Below are positions 23,360 to 31,246 of a stretch of 32,215 nucleotides of DNA, piece after piece. Positions within the stretch are counted from its first letter, which is position 1. Each line of letters starts with the position of its first letter. The translations under genes and the position numbers were made by a program. The notes under the pieces were generated by a model that was given only the letters and a program-made list of their open reading frames with translations, ran no database searches and was not told where the DNA came from. Source of the DNA: Saprospiraceae bacterium (lineage in GTDB: Bacteria; Bacteroidota; Bacteroidia; Chitinophagales; JAHQVX01); NCBI GenBank assembly GCA_019634125.1, contig JAHQVX010000106.1, positions 1-32,215 on the forward strand, read 5' to 3'.

Positions 23360-25024
23360 ATGAAACGCACCTTTGTTTTTCTCCTGAGTTGGATGTTACT
23401 GGGCTTTACGTACAGTCAAGTAGATAACGAACCTTTAGGTTCTGAAAATTATAGACTGATTGAGCGCCTAGAAATTAAGTCGGGCTCTCTGAAGAATGAC
23501 ATCCATTTGACCATGCGTCCGCAAACCAGAGAAGCATTGACCAATTACGGTTTGTATGTAGATACGGCTACATCTATTATTCTCTCCGATGTAGACTTTA
23601 AAAATTTAGAACACCTCTATAGAGACAACAATGATTTGGTGCCGGATAAATTCTTTCAAGAAAGTGCAGCACCTATTGCCAAGCATTTTTACAAAACGCC
23701 AGGTCATTTCTTTGAAGTCCATTCAGAAGACTTCCAACTTCATGTAGATCCGATTTTTTACGGCCATATCGGCTACGATCCTGATGTGCCTGATGATTAT
23801 GGCTATATCAATACGCGTGGGGCACAAATTCGAGCAACCATCGATAACAAAGTATCACTCTATACGAGCTTAACTGAAAATCAAGTTCGGTTCCCGAACT
23901 TTTTAACGCAACGTATCGACAGTACTGGGGCGATTCCTACCAAAGGCTTTTTCCAACGTTTTAAAGAAACAGGCTTTGACTATTTCGAACCAAAGGGATA
24001 TGTTTCAGTGAATGCCACAGAACACATTAATGCGCAAATTGGATACGACAAGCTATTTATTGGTGATGGCTACCGATCGCTACTACTTTCCGAGAATGCG
24101 AACAACTTCGCCTTCTTGAAATTCAATACGAAAATCTGGAAGTTCAACTATACAAACTTATATACCGAGCTCTTGCAAGATGGTCGCGTTGGGCCAGACA
24201 CGTTGAAAGATAAAAAGTATATGGTGAGCCACCATTTAAGCTTCGATGCCACCGATTGGTTGAATGTAGGCGTGTATGAAAACGTCGTTTTCTCTAGAGC
24301 GAATCAATTCGAGTTTCACTACTTAAACCCAATCATCTTCTACCGGGCGATTGAGCAACAAGTTGGTAGCCCAGATAATGCGGCTGTAGGATTGAACTAT
24401 TCCGCATTACTTAAAAAGCGTTTAAAGTTCTACGGACAAGCTTACATTGATGAGTTCCGTATCGATGATATACGCAGTGGGGATAAGAGCTGGGTCAACA
24501 AATTTGGCTTTCAGCAAGGCGTGAAGTACATCGATGCTTTTGGAGTAAATAATTTAGATACACAAGTAGAATTCAATTCAGTAAGGCCATATGCCTATCA
24601 GCACAACAATCGATTCACGAGTTTTACGCATTATGGCGAACCCCTGGCCCATCCCTTGGGGAATAACTTTCGAGAAGTTGTCGGTTTGGTGCATTATCAA
24701 CCCTTTGAGAAATTGCGTATGGATGGTATTTTCACTTATGCCAAGTACGGTCGAGATCAGGATGATACTTCCTGGGGAGGTGATTTAAATGATAAAGCCG
24801 ATCGGCCAAGACCATTTGACAATGGCGTTGAAATTGGACAAGGAATTGAAAATGACTTGTTGAATTTCCAAGGTAGAATGAGTTATGAATTCAAGCACAA
24901 CTTAACATTCGATATTCAAGGTTTGTACCGAAGTTTAGAGACAGAAGGTTTCGAGAGCGAGGATGAGTTTTATGCAGGTGCGTCTGTTCGATGGAATTTC
25001 CGAGCACTGGATTATAACTATTAG
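23360..25024 (+). CDS. Wzi-like capsule assembly / outer-membrane beta-barrel protein
   Basis: A 554-aa exported protein: signal peptide MKRTFVFLLSWMLLGFTYS, then a periplasmic part and many alternating aromatic beta-strands ending in an aromatic-rich C-terminus (ASVRWNFRALDYNY), typical of outer-membrane barrels. Segments such as NPIIFYRAIEQQVGSPDNAAVGL and LKFYGQAYIDEFR match the Bacteroidota proteins annotated as capsule assembly Wzi family, which have also been linked to gliding. The family role is attachment of surface polysaccharide to the outer membrane. The glycosyltransferase and WbqC genes in the window are over 10 kb away, so a direct link is only suggestive. Confidence 0.82.
   Translation: MKRTFVFLLSWMLLGFTYSQVDNEPLGSENYRLIERLEIKSGSLKNDIHLTMRPQTREALTNYGLYVDTATSIILSDVDFKNLEHLYRDNNDLVPDKFFQESAAPIAKHFYKTPGHFFEVHSEDFQLHVDPIFYGHIGYDPDVPDDYGYINTRGAQIRATIDNKVSLYTSLTENQVRFPNFLTQRIDSTGAIPTKGFFQRFKETGFDYFEPKGYVSVNATEHINAQIGYDKLFIGDGYRSLLLSENANNFAFLKFNTKIWKFNYTNLYTELLQDGRVGPDTLKDKKYMVSHHLSFDATDWLNVGVYENVVFSRANQFEFHYLNPIIFYRAIEQQVGSPDNAAVGLNYSALLKKRLKFYGQAYIDEFRIDDIRSGDKSWVNKFGFQQGVKYIDAFGVNNLDTQVEFNSVRPYAYQHNNRFTSFTHYGEPLAHPLGNNFREVVGLVHYQPFEKLRMDGIFTYAKYGRDQDDTSWGGDLNDKADRPRPFDNGVEIGQGIENDLLNFQGRMSYEFKHNLTFDIQGLYRSLETEGFESEDEFYAGASVRWNFRALDYNY
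23883..23901. repeat. Intragenic perfect inverted repeat, 8-bp arms
   Basis: Arm AAGTTCGG (23883-23890), loop TTC, exact complement 23894-23901, inside the Wzi-like gene. Confidence 0.8.
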
Positions 25025-25038
25025 CCTAAAGGCTTTTT
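25023..25038 (+). terminator. Weak terminator-like element after the Wzi-like gene
   Basis: AGCCT and AGGCT around an AA gap are followed by TTTT. The stem is only 5 bp (or 4 bp with a TAAA loop) and lies on the stop codon and within the convergent MerR gene, so it is a weak candidate. Confidence 0.3.
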
Positions 25039-25358
25039 CGAAGCGTTCTGAGGAAGGCTTTTACATCTTCCAGTTTTTCTATGAGGGCATATTTATCTGG
25101 CCCATCGGGTTTTCGTTTGCTAAGGATATTTTTAGCAGCTTCAATCTTATAGCCTTGTTCCTTCACTAGATTGTAGATGTTTTTGAGAAGCAAGATGTCT
25201 TTCTTGGTGTACAGCCTATCGCCTTTTCCGTTTTTACGTGGATTTAACTGATCGAATTGTTTTTCCCAATAGCGCAGGGTAGAGGTATTTACGCCCATGT
25301 AGGCAGCGACTTCCTTAATGGGAATGTACAGACGCTTATCTTCTTGAAGATCGGCCAC
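25026..25358 (-). CDS. MerR family transcriptional regulator
   Basis: A 110-aa protein with one N-terminal MerR winged helix-turn-helix: YIPIKEVAAYMGVNTSTLRYWEKQF (helix-turn-helix), then GDRLYTKKDILLLKNIYNLVKEQGYKIEAAKNIL. There is no ligand-binding domain, as in the short Bacteroidota MerR proteins next to M23 peptidases. The start is GTG (25356-25358), and its first base is the last base of the M23 stop (TAGTG), so translation is probably coupled to the peptidase gene. Its targets cannot be read from the sequence. Confidence 0.92.
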   Translation of the reverse strand: MADLQEDKRLYIPIKEVAAYMGVNTSTLRYWEKQFDQLNPRKNGKGDRLYTKKDILLLKNIYNLVKEQGYKIEAAKNILSKRKPDGPDKYALIEKLEDVKAFLRTLRKSL

Positions 25359-26332
25359 TAATCCAGGGATTTATTACTTAATTCGGCTTGCTCCAGAATT
25401 TCTTCGTATTGCTCGGGACTAAGGTCATTAAAGAAGAAATGGATCGGGTTAATTTTACTGCCGTTATAAATCACTTCGTAGTGTAAGTGCGGCGCGGTGG
25501 AAGTGCCTGTATTGCCGACCTTTCCAATTAATTCTCCCCGTTGAATTCTTTGCCCTTTTGTCACAAGAATTTCACTCAAGTGAGCGTACAAGGTTTCATA
25601 ACCATAGCCATGTTGAATGATCACATTATAACCATAGCCGGTTCGTTTTTTCTCTACGCGTTTTACTATACCATTTCCGGTAGCGAAAATATCCGCACCT
25701 ACCGGCGCAGAGAAATCTAATCCTGGGTGCATTTTACGCGTTTTATAAATGGGATGAAACCGGCGTCCGAAGCCAGAACTCAACCAATGATCTTCTTTGT
25801 CTTTAACGGGTCGAATGGCTGGGATAGAGGCTAGCATTTCTTCTTTGGAGGCCACTAGGGCTTTGAGTTCGTCATACGATTGCGACTGGATGGCCAATTG
25901 TTTTTCTAATTGATCTAATCGAGTGCGGCTTCGTTTGATGAGTTCTCCATTCCTTAGGCCATTCAGGTAGGAATAACGGTTCCCGCCTCCGAGTCCAGAC
26001 TTTCGTATTTCGTCAGAAATCGGTTCAGCTTCAAAGATGACTCGATAAATGTTTTCGTCACGTTGAGCCAGGTTTTCCAAGATTTCATCACTGTCTTGCA
26101 TGCGTTCTTCCATATCCAGGAATTCTTCTTGCATGCTTTGGAGTTCACGTTCGAGGAGTTTTTCTTTCGGTGTTTCGAAGAAGTTGATAAAGACGATAGA
26201 TAGTGCGCCTGCCAGAAATAAAATGGTGCCGAGGTATGCCGTTGCTTTCAGCAACCGCCAACGCCAAGAAGACCGCGCCTTCTCATAAGTCAACGACTCG
26301 GGATTGTAATAATATTTCTGTTTTTTCATCAT
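25358..26332 (-). CDS. Membrane-anchored M23 family metallopeptidase
   Basis: A 324-aa LytM-type peptidase. A cytoplasmic start is followed by one transmembrane helix (about 29-50, TAYLGTILFLAGALSIVFIN). Coiled coils cover about 55-92 and 130-167. The M23 domain has H202 and D206 in MHPGLDF, H251 in YAHLSE and the HLH motif at 282-284. These are the zinc ligands and catalytic His of an active endopeptidase that trims peptidoglycan cross-links. It overlaps the following MerR gene by one base and is divergent from alaS with 92 bp between starts. Confidence 0.93.
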   Translation of the reverse strand: MMKKQKYYYNPESLTYEKARSSWRWRLLKATAYLGTILFLAGALSIVFINFFETPKEKLLERELQSMQEEFLDMEERMQDSDEILENLAQRDENIYRVIFEAEPISDEIRKSGLGGGNRYSYLNGLRNGELIKRSRTRLDQLEKQLAIQSQSYDELKALVASKEEMLASIPAIRPVKDKEDHWLSSGFGRRFHPIYKTRKMHPGLDFSAPVGADIFATGNGIVKRVEKKRTGYGYNVIIQHGYGYETLYAHLSEILVTKGQRIQRGELIGKVGNTGTSTAPHLHYEVIYNGSKINPIHFFFNDLSPEQYEEILEQAELSNKSLD

Positions 26333-26344
26333 GGCCTAAATACC

Positions 26345-26352
26345 TACTTTTG
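26345..26352 (+). promoter_or_regulatory. Candidate -7 box of alaS
   Basis: TACTTTTG is an exact TAnnTTTG match, 72 bp upstream of the alaS ATG at 26425, giving an expected leader of about 65 nt. Confidence 0.5.
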
Positions 26353-26424
26353 CAGACGCAACTACGGATACTAATACGTAAGGCTTGTAAAGTTATTGTT
26401 TCTAACAGGAAATTGAAGAAAGAG

Positions 26425-29046
26425 ATGTCAACAGCTCCATGGACCGCCAGCCACATTCGGCAAACATTTTTAGACTTTTTCGAAAGTAAGGCACATAAAA
26501 TCGTGTCATCAGCTCCTCTAGTGTTAAAGGATGATCCTACGCTCATGTTCACCAATGCGGGCATGAACCAATTCAAAGACATTTTTCTCAATTACAAGCC
26601 CGCCACAGCTAAGCGCGTAGCTGATACGCAGAAGTGCCTTCGAGTAAGTGGAAAGCACAACGACTTGGAAGAAGTAGGCCTCGATACCTACCACCACACC
26701 ATGTTCGAAATGCTCGGTAATTGGAGCTTTGGTGATTACTTCAAGAAAGAATCTATAGCTTGGGCTTGGGAATTATTGACCGAAGTATACGGCATTCCAA
26801 AGGATCGACTCTATGTGACGATTTTCGAAGGCGACGAGACGGAAGACTTAGCTCGAGATATAGAAGCCTATGACTTTTGGAAAGCATTGATTGCTGAAGA
26901 CCGCATCATCAATGGAAATAAGAAAGACAATTTTTGGGAAATGGGCGAGACGGGACCTTGCGGACCGTGCTCTGAGATTCATGTAGATATTCGCCCTGAT
27001 GTCGACCGTGCAGCCACAGATGGTAAGGCGCTGGTGAATCAAGACCACCCTCAAGTGGTGGAGATTTGGAACTTGGTCTTTATGCAGTTTAATAGAAAAG
27101 CAGATGGTCGTTTAGAGTCGTTGGCCGAACAGCATATTGATACTGGAATGGGCTTTGAGCGCTTAGCTATGGTGCTTCAAGGTGTGCAAAGTAATTACGA
27201 TACAGATGTGTTTACGCCGTTGATCGATAAGGTGAAAAGCTTGTCGGGCAAACCGTATTCGGGCAGTATGGAGAAGTCGGATATTGCTATGCGTGTGATT
27301 GCCGACCATATTCGCGCCATTGCCTTTGCGATTGCCGATGGGCAGTTGCCGTCCAATACCGGAGCAGGCTATGTGATCCGACGGATTCTTCGGCGGGCCG
27401 TACGTTATGGCTATAGTTTTCTGGATTTGAAGCAGCCTTTTTTATTCGAATTAATCCCAGTATTACAAGCGCAGTTTAAAACTGTTTTTCCAGAGATTGA
27501 AAGCCAAGGAAGTATTATTTCTAAAGTCATTCAAGAGGAAGAAAACAGCTTCTTACGCACGCTGGAAAGTGGATTAAAACGCTTAGAGAGTCTATCCGGC
27601 AATATCACTGGAGAGCAAGCCTTTGAGTTGTATGATACGTATGGTTTTCCAATTGACTTAACTCGATTGATTGCTGATGAGAAAGGGGTTGACGTTGATA
27701 ATGCCGGCTTTGAAGCAGCCTTGAAAGCCCAGAAAGAGCGGTCAAGAGCAGCAGGGAAGATGGAAACTGGTGATTGGACGGAAATTGTCTCCAACGCCAC
27801 CTCTTCTTTTGTGGGCTATGATACACTCGAAGCTGAGGTTCAGGTGGTGAAGCATCGAACGGTAAAGCAGAAGAATAAAGAAATCCATCAAATAGTCTTT
27901 GATAAAACACCGTTTTACGCAGAAAGTGGAGGACAAGTGGGCGATAAAGGGACTTTAGAGATTGGTGGGAAGTCGATTCCGATTTACGATACGAAGAAGG
28001 AGAACGATCTTATCATCCATTTTATTAAGGAAATCCCTGCTGATTTGAGTGGAAAGGGCGTGGCCCGTGTAGATGCAACGAAGCGACTGCGCACGATGGG
28101 AAATCACTCGGCTACCCATTTATTGCATGCGGCATTACGCGATGTCCTCGGTACGCACGTACAGCAGAAAGGTTCGTTGGTAAATCCAGAGAAGTTACGC
28201 TTTGACTTTTCGCATTTTTCTAAAATGTCTGATGAAGAAATTGCACGAGTAGAAGCTATTGTGAATGAAAAGGTCTTAGCGAACATTCCAAAAGGCGAGG
28301 ACCGAAGTGTACCGTTTGATGAAGCGGTAGCGCGTGGGGCTATGGCTTTGTTTGGCGAGAAGTACGGCGATGAAGTGCGTGTGATTACGTTTGATCCGGA
28401 GTTTTCGGTAGAGCTGTGTGGTGGGACACACGTAGAAGCTACTGGTGAGATTGGCTTAGTGAAGATTGTGAGTGAAAGTGCTATTGCTGCTGGTGTTCGA
28501 AGAATTGAGGCTATTAGCGGAGCTGCTGCTAAAGCATACTATGATGGTCAAGCGGCTTTGGTTCAAGAGATTGCCGAAGTGGTGAATAATACGAAAGATC
28601 CTTTAGCTGCAGCGAAGAAGTTGGTGGAGGAGAATACTGCGCTGAAAGCGCAGTTAGACCAGTTAGTAGCCCAACAAGCCAGTCAGATCAAACAGACGTT
28701 GAAGGCTGGCGTGGAAGAAATTGACGGAGTCAATTTCATTGGTGCCAAGATAGACTTAAGCGATAGCGATGCAATTAAGAATCTGGCTTTCCAACTCAAG
28801 CAAGAAGTTAGCCATCTCTTTTTGGTATTAGGTGCTGAAGTCAAAGGCAAAGCCCAATTAACAGTCATGATGAGTGATGAATTAGTCGCCGAGAAGGGCT
28901 GGAATGCTGGACAACTCATTCGGGAGTTAGCGAAATCCATTAAAGGTGGAGGTGGAGGCCAGCCGTTTTACGCTACCGCTGGCGGTAGCGATGCAACAGG
29001 AATTCCTAACGCCATCGAGCAGGCTAAGGCGACTTTGGTTGGATAG
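26425..29046 (+). CDS. alaS: Alanyl-tRNA synthetase
   Basis: An 873-aa class II synthetase, full length. The N-terminal catalytic core shows TNAGMNQFKDIFL (motif 1), FEMLGNWSFGDYF, FWEMGETGPCGPCSEIH and GAGYVIRRILRRAVR. The editing domain has its zinc ligands in HSATH (H561, H565) and CGGTH (C665, H669). The C-terminal C-Ala domain ends with GGGGGQPFYATAGGSD. Start ATG 26425 (MSTAPWTASHIRQTFLDFF) fits the family, with GAAGAAAGAG just upstream; the open frame back to 26203 runs through the M23 start and is rejected. It carries two GC-rich hairpins, at 28636-28654 and 28971-28990. Confidence 0.98.
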   Translation: MSTAPWTASHIRQTFLDFFESKAHKIVSSAPLVLKDDPTLMFTNAGMNQFKDIFLNYKPATAKRVADTQKCLRVSGKHNDLEEVGLDTYHHTMFEMLGNWSFGDYFKKESIAWAWELLTEVYGIPKDRLYVTIFEGDETEDLARDIEAYDFWKALIAEDRIINGNKKDNFWEMGETGPCGPCSEIHVDIRPDVDRAATDGKALVNQDHPQVVEIWNLVFMQFNRKADGRLESLAEQHIDTGMGFERLAMVLQGVQSNYDTDVFTPLIDKVKSLSGKPYSGSMEKSDIAMRVIADHIRAIAFAIADGQLPSNTGAGYVIRRILRRAVRYGYSFLDLKQPFLFELIPVLQAQFKTVFPEIESQGSIISKVIQEEENSFLRTLESGLKRLESLSGNITGEQAFELYDTYGFPIDLTRLIADEKGVDVDNAGFEAALKAQKERSRAAGKMETGDWTEIVSNATSSFVGYDTLEAEVQVVKHRTVKQKNKEIHQIVFDKTPFYAESGGQVGDKGTLEIGGKSIPIYDTKKENDLIIHFIKEIPADLSGKGVARVDATKRLRTMGNHSATHLLHAALRDVLGTHVQQKGSLVNPEKLRFDFSHFSKMSDEEIARVEAIVNEKVLANIPKGEDRSVPFDEAVARGAMALFGEKYGDEVRVITFDPEFSVELCGGTHVEATGEIGLVKIVSESAIAAGVRRIEAISGAAAKAYYDGQAALVQEIAEVVNNTKDPLAAAKKLVEENTALKAQLDQLVAQQASQIKQTLKAGVEEIDGVNFIGAKIDLSDSDAIKNLAFQLKQEVSHLFLVLGAEVKGKAQLTVMMSDELVAEKGWNAGQLIRELAKSIKGGGGGQPFYATAGGSDATGIPNAIEQAKATLVG
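28636..28654. repeat. Intragenic perfect inverted repeat, 8-bp arms
   Basis: Arm ACTGCGCT (28636-28643), loop GAA, exact complement 28647-28654, inside alaS (TALKAQL codons). Confidence 0.8.
28971..28990. repeat. Intragenic perfect inverted repeat, 9-bp arms
   Basis: Arm CGCTACCGC (28971-28979), two-base TG gap, exact complement 28982-28990, near the 3' end of alaS over the conserved YATAGGS codons. Confidence 0.85.
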
Positions 29047-29063
29047 TGTTCAACACTAGGCTA

Positions 29064-29555
29064 TTAGTGTAAGCTTATAACTTTGGCGATTTGCCAGTTG
29101 CCGGTTTCGGTGTTGTTCCATACTGTAATAAACCTGCTGGAATCGGATGGTGCGTCGGGTTCTTGGTTATTATGGAATTTATGATAACCCATTTGCACGG
29201 CGCCATAATTTTTAATGGGGTAGACTTCTACACTACCTTCTATGAGGTGTCTTGTTACCTTTCCACATATGTACTTTTCGGTGGATGCCAGTATGTCTTC
29301 TTTTGAAGTGGTTAAGCCAGTATTGTCATGTAAGAACTCAATGTTATTGGCGAGGATAGTGGCTTGTGTTTCAAGGTCACAATGGTTGTAGGCATCGAAG
29401 AAGGTTTTATCCATAGCCATAATCTCATCAAAGAGTGCTTGGTCTACTGGCGTGTGGGCTGAGCTGGTTAAGGGCGTTGGTGTTTTCGTTTCTGAACAAG
29501 CGGTCAAGAAAAGTATACTTATGCCGGAAACTAGAAGATAAATGACTTGGTTCAT
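29064..29555 (-). CDS. NTF2-like (DUF4440-type) lipoprotein
   Basis: A 163-aa protein with a lipoprotein signal (SILFLTAC, Cys about 20) and a Thr/Pro/Ser linker to about 37. The single domain looks like the cystatin-like NTF2/DUF4440 fold: a first helix ALFDEIMAMDKTFFDAYNHCDLE, then ILANNIEFLHDNTGLTTSKEDIL, and end strands RFITVWNNTETGNWQIAKVISLH. Proteins of this group bind small ligands or act as unknown-substrate hydrolases. It converges on alaS 17 bp away. An exact TAnnTTTG box lies 26 bp upstream of its ATG. Confidence 0.85.
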   Translation of the reverse strand: MNQVIYLLVSGISILFLTACSETKTPTPLTSSAHTPVDQALFDEIMAMDKTFFDAYNHCDLETQATILANNIEFLHDNTGLTTSKEDILASTEKYICGKVTRHLIEGSVEVYPIKNYGAVQMGYHKFHNNQEPDAPSDSSRFITVWNNTETGNWQIAKVISLH

Positions 29556-29581
29556 GAAGTAGTAGTTGTTGCAATATCACC

Positions 29582-29589
29582 CAAAGGTA
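29582..29589 (-). promoter_or_regulatory. Candidate -7 box of the NTF2-like gene
   Basis: The minus strand reads TACCTTTG, an exact TAnnTTTG match, 26 bp upstream of the ATG at 29555. The inverted repeat at 29606-29633 begins 16 bp upstream of it, in the -33 zone. Confidence 0.5.
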
Positions 29590-29605
29590 GTGGCTGAAAG
29601 CGTAA

Positions 29606-29633
29606 CGCCTTCTTTTCATTCGAAAAGAAGGCG
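29606..29633. repeat. Intergenic perfect inverted repeat, 12-bp arms
   Basis: Arm CGCCTTCTTTTC (29606-29617), 4-nt ATTC loop, exact complement 29622-29633. It is intergenic, 31 bp past the stop of the plug-repeat gene and upstream of the NTF2-like promoter. No T-run follows on either strand. It could be a terminator-like element, an operator over the -33 region, or another copy of the hairpin architecture seen inside genes. Confidence 0.88.
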
Positions 29634-29664
29634 CGACAACGGAAACACGGAATTGAAAATCTAC

Positions 29665-30168
29665 TTACTTGCTTTTGTTTTTTTGCTTTTTCGTATGCAC
29701 AATTACTACTCCGTTAAGGGCATTGTACTTGGCCTTCGCCGCTTCGCCTTTTACGATGTCAATGCGTTCAATATCATCGGAAGATAGTTTTTTCAGTGCT
29801 TTCTGATCCGAGACTTCGCCATCAATAATAACCATAGGGACTTTATCTAGGTCGCCTTTGTTTTTGAACTTAAACTTGGTTTTATAATCTTTGGAGGATT
29901 TCGTAGTCACGAGCACTACACCATTTTCTGTGTTGTATTCAGCAAGCGCTTTTTCTCCTTTAATGACATTGACAGTCGCGATTTTATTCTTATCTAGCAA
30001 TCCAATCGGGAAGTCGAATTTTTTTCCATCCACATAGATATCGGGTTCTTGGCCTTCTTTAATTTCAATATGGATATCTCCATCCACATTTTTGGAATCT
30101 GTATCGTCTTGTGCGAAAAGGGCTGTGGCAAAGACTAGGCAAAAAGCTGTTAAAAGCAATTGTTTCAT
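29665..30168 (-). CDS. Secreted protein with two TonB-plug-like repeats
   Basis: A 167-aa protein with a signal peptide (MKQLLLTAFCLVFATALFA). Two similar modules follow: about 42-91 (DIYVDGKKF ... IATVNVIKGEKALAEYNTENGVVLVTTK) and about 109-162 (PMVIIDGEV ... IERIDIVKGEAAKAKYNALNGVVIVHTK). Each has the strand-turn-strand of the plug-like motif found in TonB-dependent receptors and at the end of many M56 peptidases, but there is no barrel or peptidase here. It lies 33 bp after the anti-sigma gene on the same strand. A role in sensing or receptor contact is inferred. Confidence 0.82.
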   Translation of the reverse strand: MKQLLLTAFCLVFATALFAQDDTDSKNVDGDIHIEIKEGQEPDIYVDGKKFDFPIGLLDKNKIATVNVIKGEKALAEYNTENGVVLVTTKSSKDYKTKFKFKNKGDLDKVPMVIIDGEVSDQKALKKLSSDDIERIDIVKGEAAKAKYNALNGVVIVHTKKQKNKSK

Positions 30169-30201
30169 AATTTCTATTTAAGTGTTGATTCGTAAAATGT
30201 T

Positions 30202-30624
30202 TTATTCTGAAGTGGTGTAGACCACAATGAGTTCATTTTCGTAGAAGACCTGTTGTACTTCTGTTTCTTGCGGCGCTTCAAATAGGTTGACTGCTTGTTG
30301 GAGCAATTGTTCTTTTTCGGCTGGACTTTGTTTTTTATTGCTTGTGCCGAGGAACACAGATACTAATAAAATCAATGAAGCTGCTACTGGAAGGATATAT
30401 GTTAATCGGAATTTGGGCTGGGCTTTTTTCCGTTGGAAACGAGTCCAAAGGTGTTCATTTATGGCTGCAGGTGGTTGGTTCTGATGAGCGTTCACGAATG
30501 TAGACCACGCTTCCATTCTAGAATCCCTTTGGTGCTCCGCGTTGAATAACTGCTGTTCCTCTTCGGTACTTGTTTTTCCCGCTCGATAATTTTCGAGCAA
30601 TTGCTTATAGTTTTCCGCTTTCAT
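30202..30624 (-). CDS. Putative anti-sigma factor (single-pass membrane protein)
   Basis: A 140-aa protein from ATG 30624 (MKAENYKQLL). A cytoplasmic N-terminal half, including the helical YRAGKTSTEEEQQLFN, is followed by one membrane helix near 82-98 (LPVAASLILLVSVFLG) and a short outer tail. No zinc-binding ZAS motif is visible. It overlaps the sigma gene end by 20 bp and follows it on the same strand, the classic arrangement for an anti-sigma partner. The role is inferred from position and topology. Confidence 0.75.
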   Translation of the reverse strand: MKAENYKQLLENYRAGKTSTEEEQQLFNAEHQRDSRMEAWSTFVNAHQNQPPAAINEHLWTRFQRKKAQPKFRLTYILPVAASLILLVSVFLGTSNKKQSPAEKEQLLQQAVNLFEAPQETEVQQVFYENELIVVYTTSE

Positions 30625-31120
30625 AGTTGTATATTTTTTCAAGTTCTGCGCTCACTTTCTTTCTGGCTCTGGAAAGCAGTACGCGTACATGCTCAATGTT
30701 TAATTGGGTGGCGGCCGCAATTTCTACAAACTCATAACCATCGAGATCGCGCAAAATGAGCACTTCTTTTTGCTGTTCGGGCAGTGTTTTGAGGACTTTT
30801 CGAACCATGGCATTTAAATCCTGCCATTCTAACGTGTTTGGGGCATGATTGCTTTCTATAAGTTGGAGGTGCAACGAGGCATCGTCGAGCTCAGGTTTTC
30901 GTTTCCGCAATTGGTCAATACAATAATTGCGTGTGGTTTGGAAGACCAGTGCCGGGATATTTGGGTGTTTGGCTACTTGATGCCGTTTGCCCCAAAGTTT
31001 CAACATGATTTCTTGGATGGCATCTTCAGCACTGGCTGTATTTCCCAACATCCGTGAGACCATAGGATACAAGCGGTCGGCCTGTGAAAATACCTTGTGT
31101 TTGAAATCAACTTCATTCAT
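30605..31120 (-). CDS. ECF-type sigma-70 family RNA polymerase sigma factor
   Basis: A 171-aa sigma factor. Region 2 covers about 12-80, with DRLYPMVSRMLGNTASAEDAIQEIMLKLW and the -10-recognition helix FQTTRNYCIDQLRKRKPE. Region 4 covers about 105-160, with LKTLPEQQKEVLILRDLDGYEFVEIAAATQLNIEHVRVLLSRARKKV as helix-turn-helix. Regions 1 and 3 are absent, which defines the ECF type. It is followed by a membrane protein (anti-sigma) overlapping by 20 bp and by a plug-repeat secreted protein. It is divergent from the large secreted-protein gene across a 512-bp region; that gene is a candidate target. Confidence 0.95.
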   Translation of the reverse strand: MNEVDFKHKVFSQADRLYPMVSRMLGNTASAEDAIQEIMLKLWGKRHQVAKHPNIPALVFQTTRNYCIDQLRKRKPELDDASLHLQLIESNHAPNTLEWQDLNAMVRKVLKTLPEQQKEVLILRDLDGYEFVEIAAATQLNIEHVRVLLSRARKKVSAELEKIYNYESGKL

Positions 31121-31246
31121 CCTATATTAATAACGAAAAATAGTGCGCCACATAACAGTAAGGAATAATTTTTTTGAATAGAGCCGATTGACTAACGTTT
31201 TTCATAAAACCTATTTAGCTATAAGTGGCTGAATTTTGATAGGATC

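Noticed and set aside
26203-26424. N-terminal extension of alaS
   Set aside because: It runs antisense through the start of the M23 peptidase gene and has no AlaRS similarity. The family start MSTAPWTASHIRQTF at 26425 is clear.
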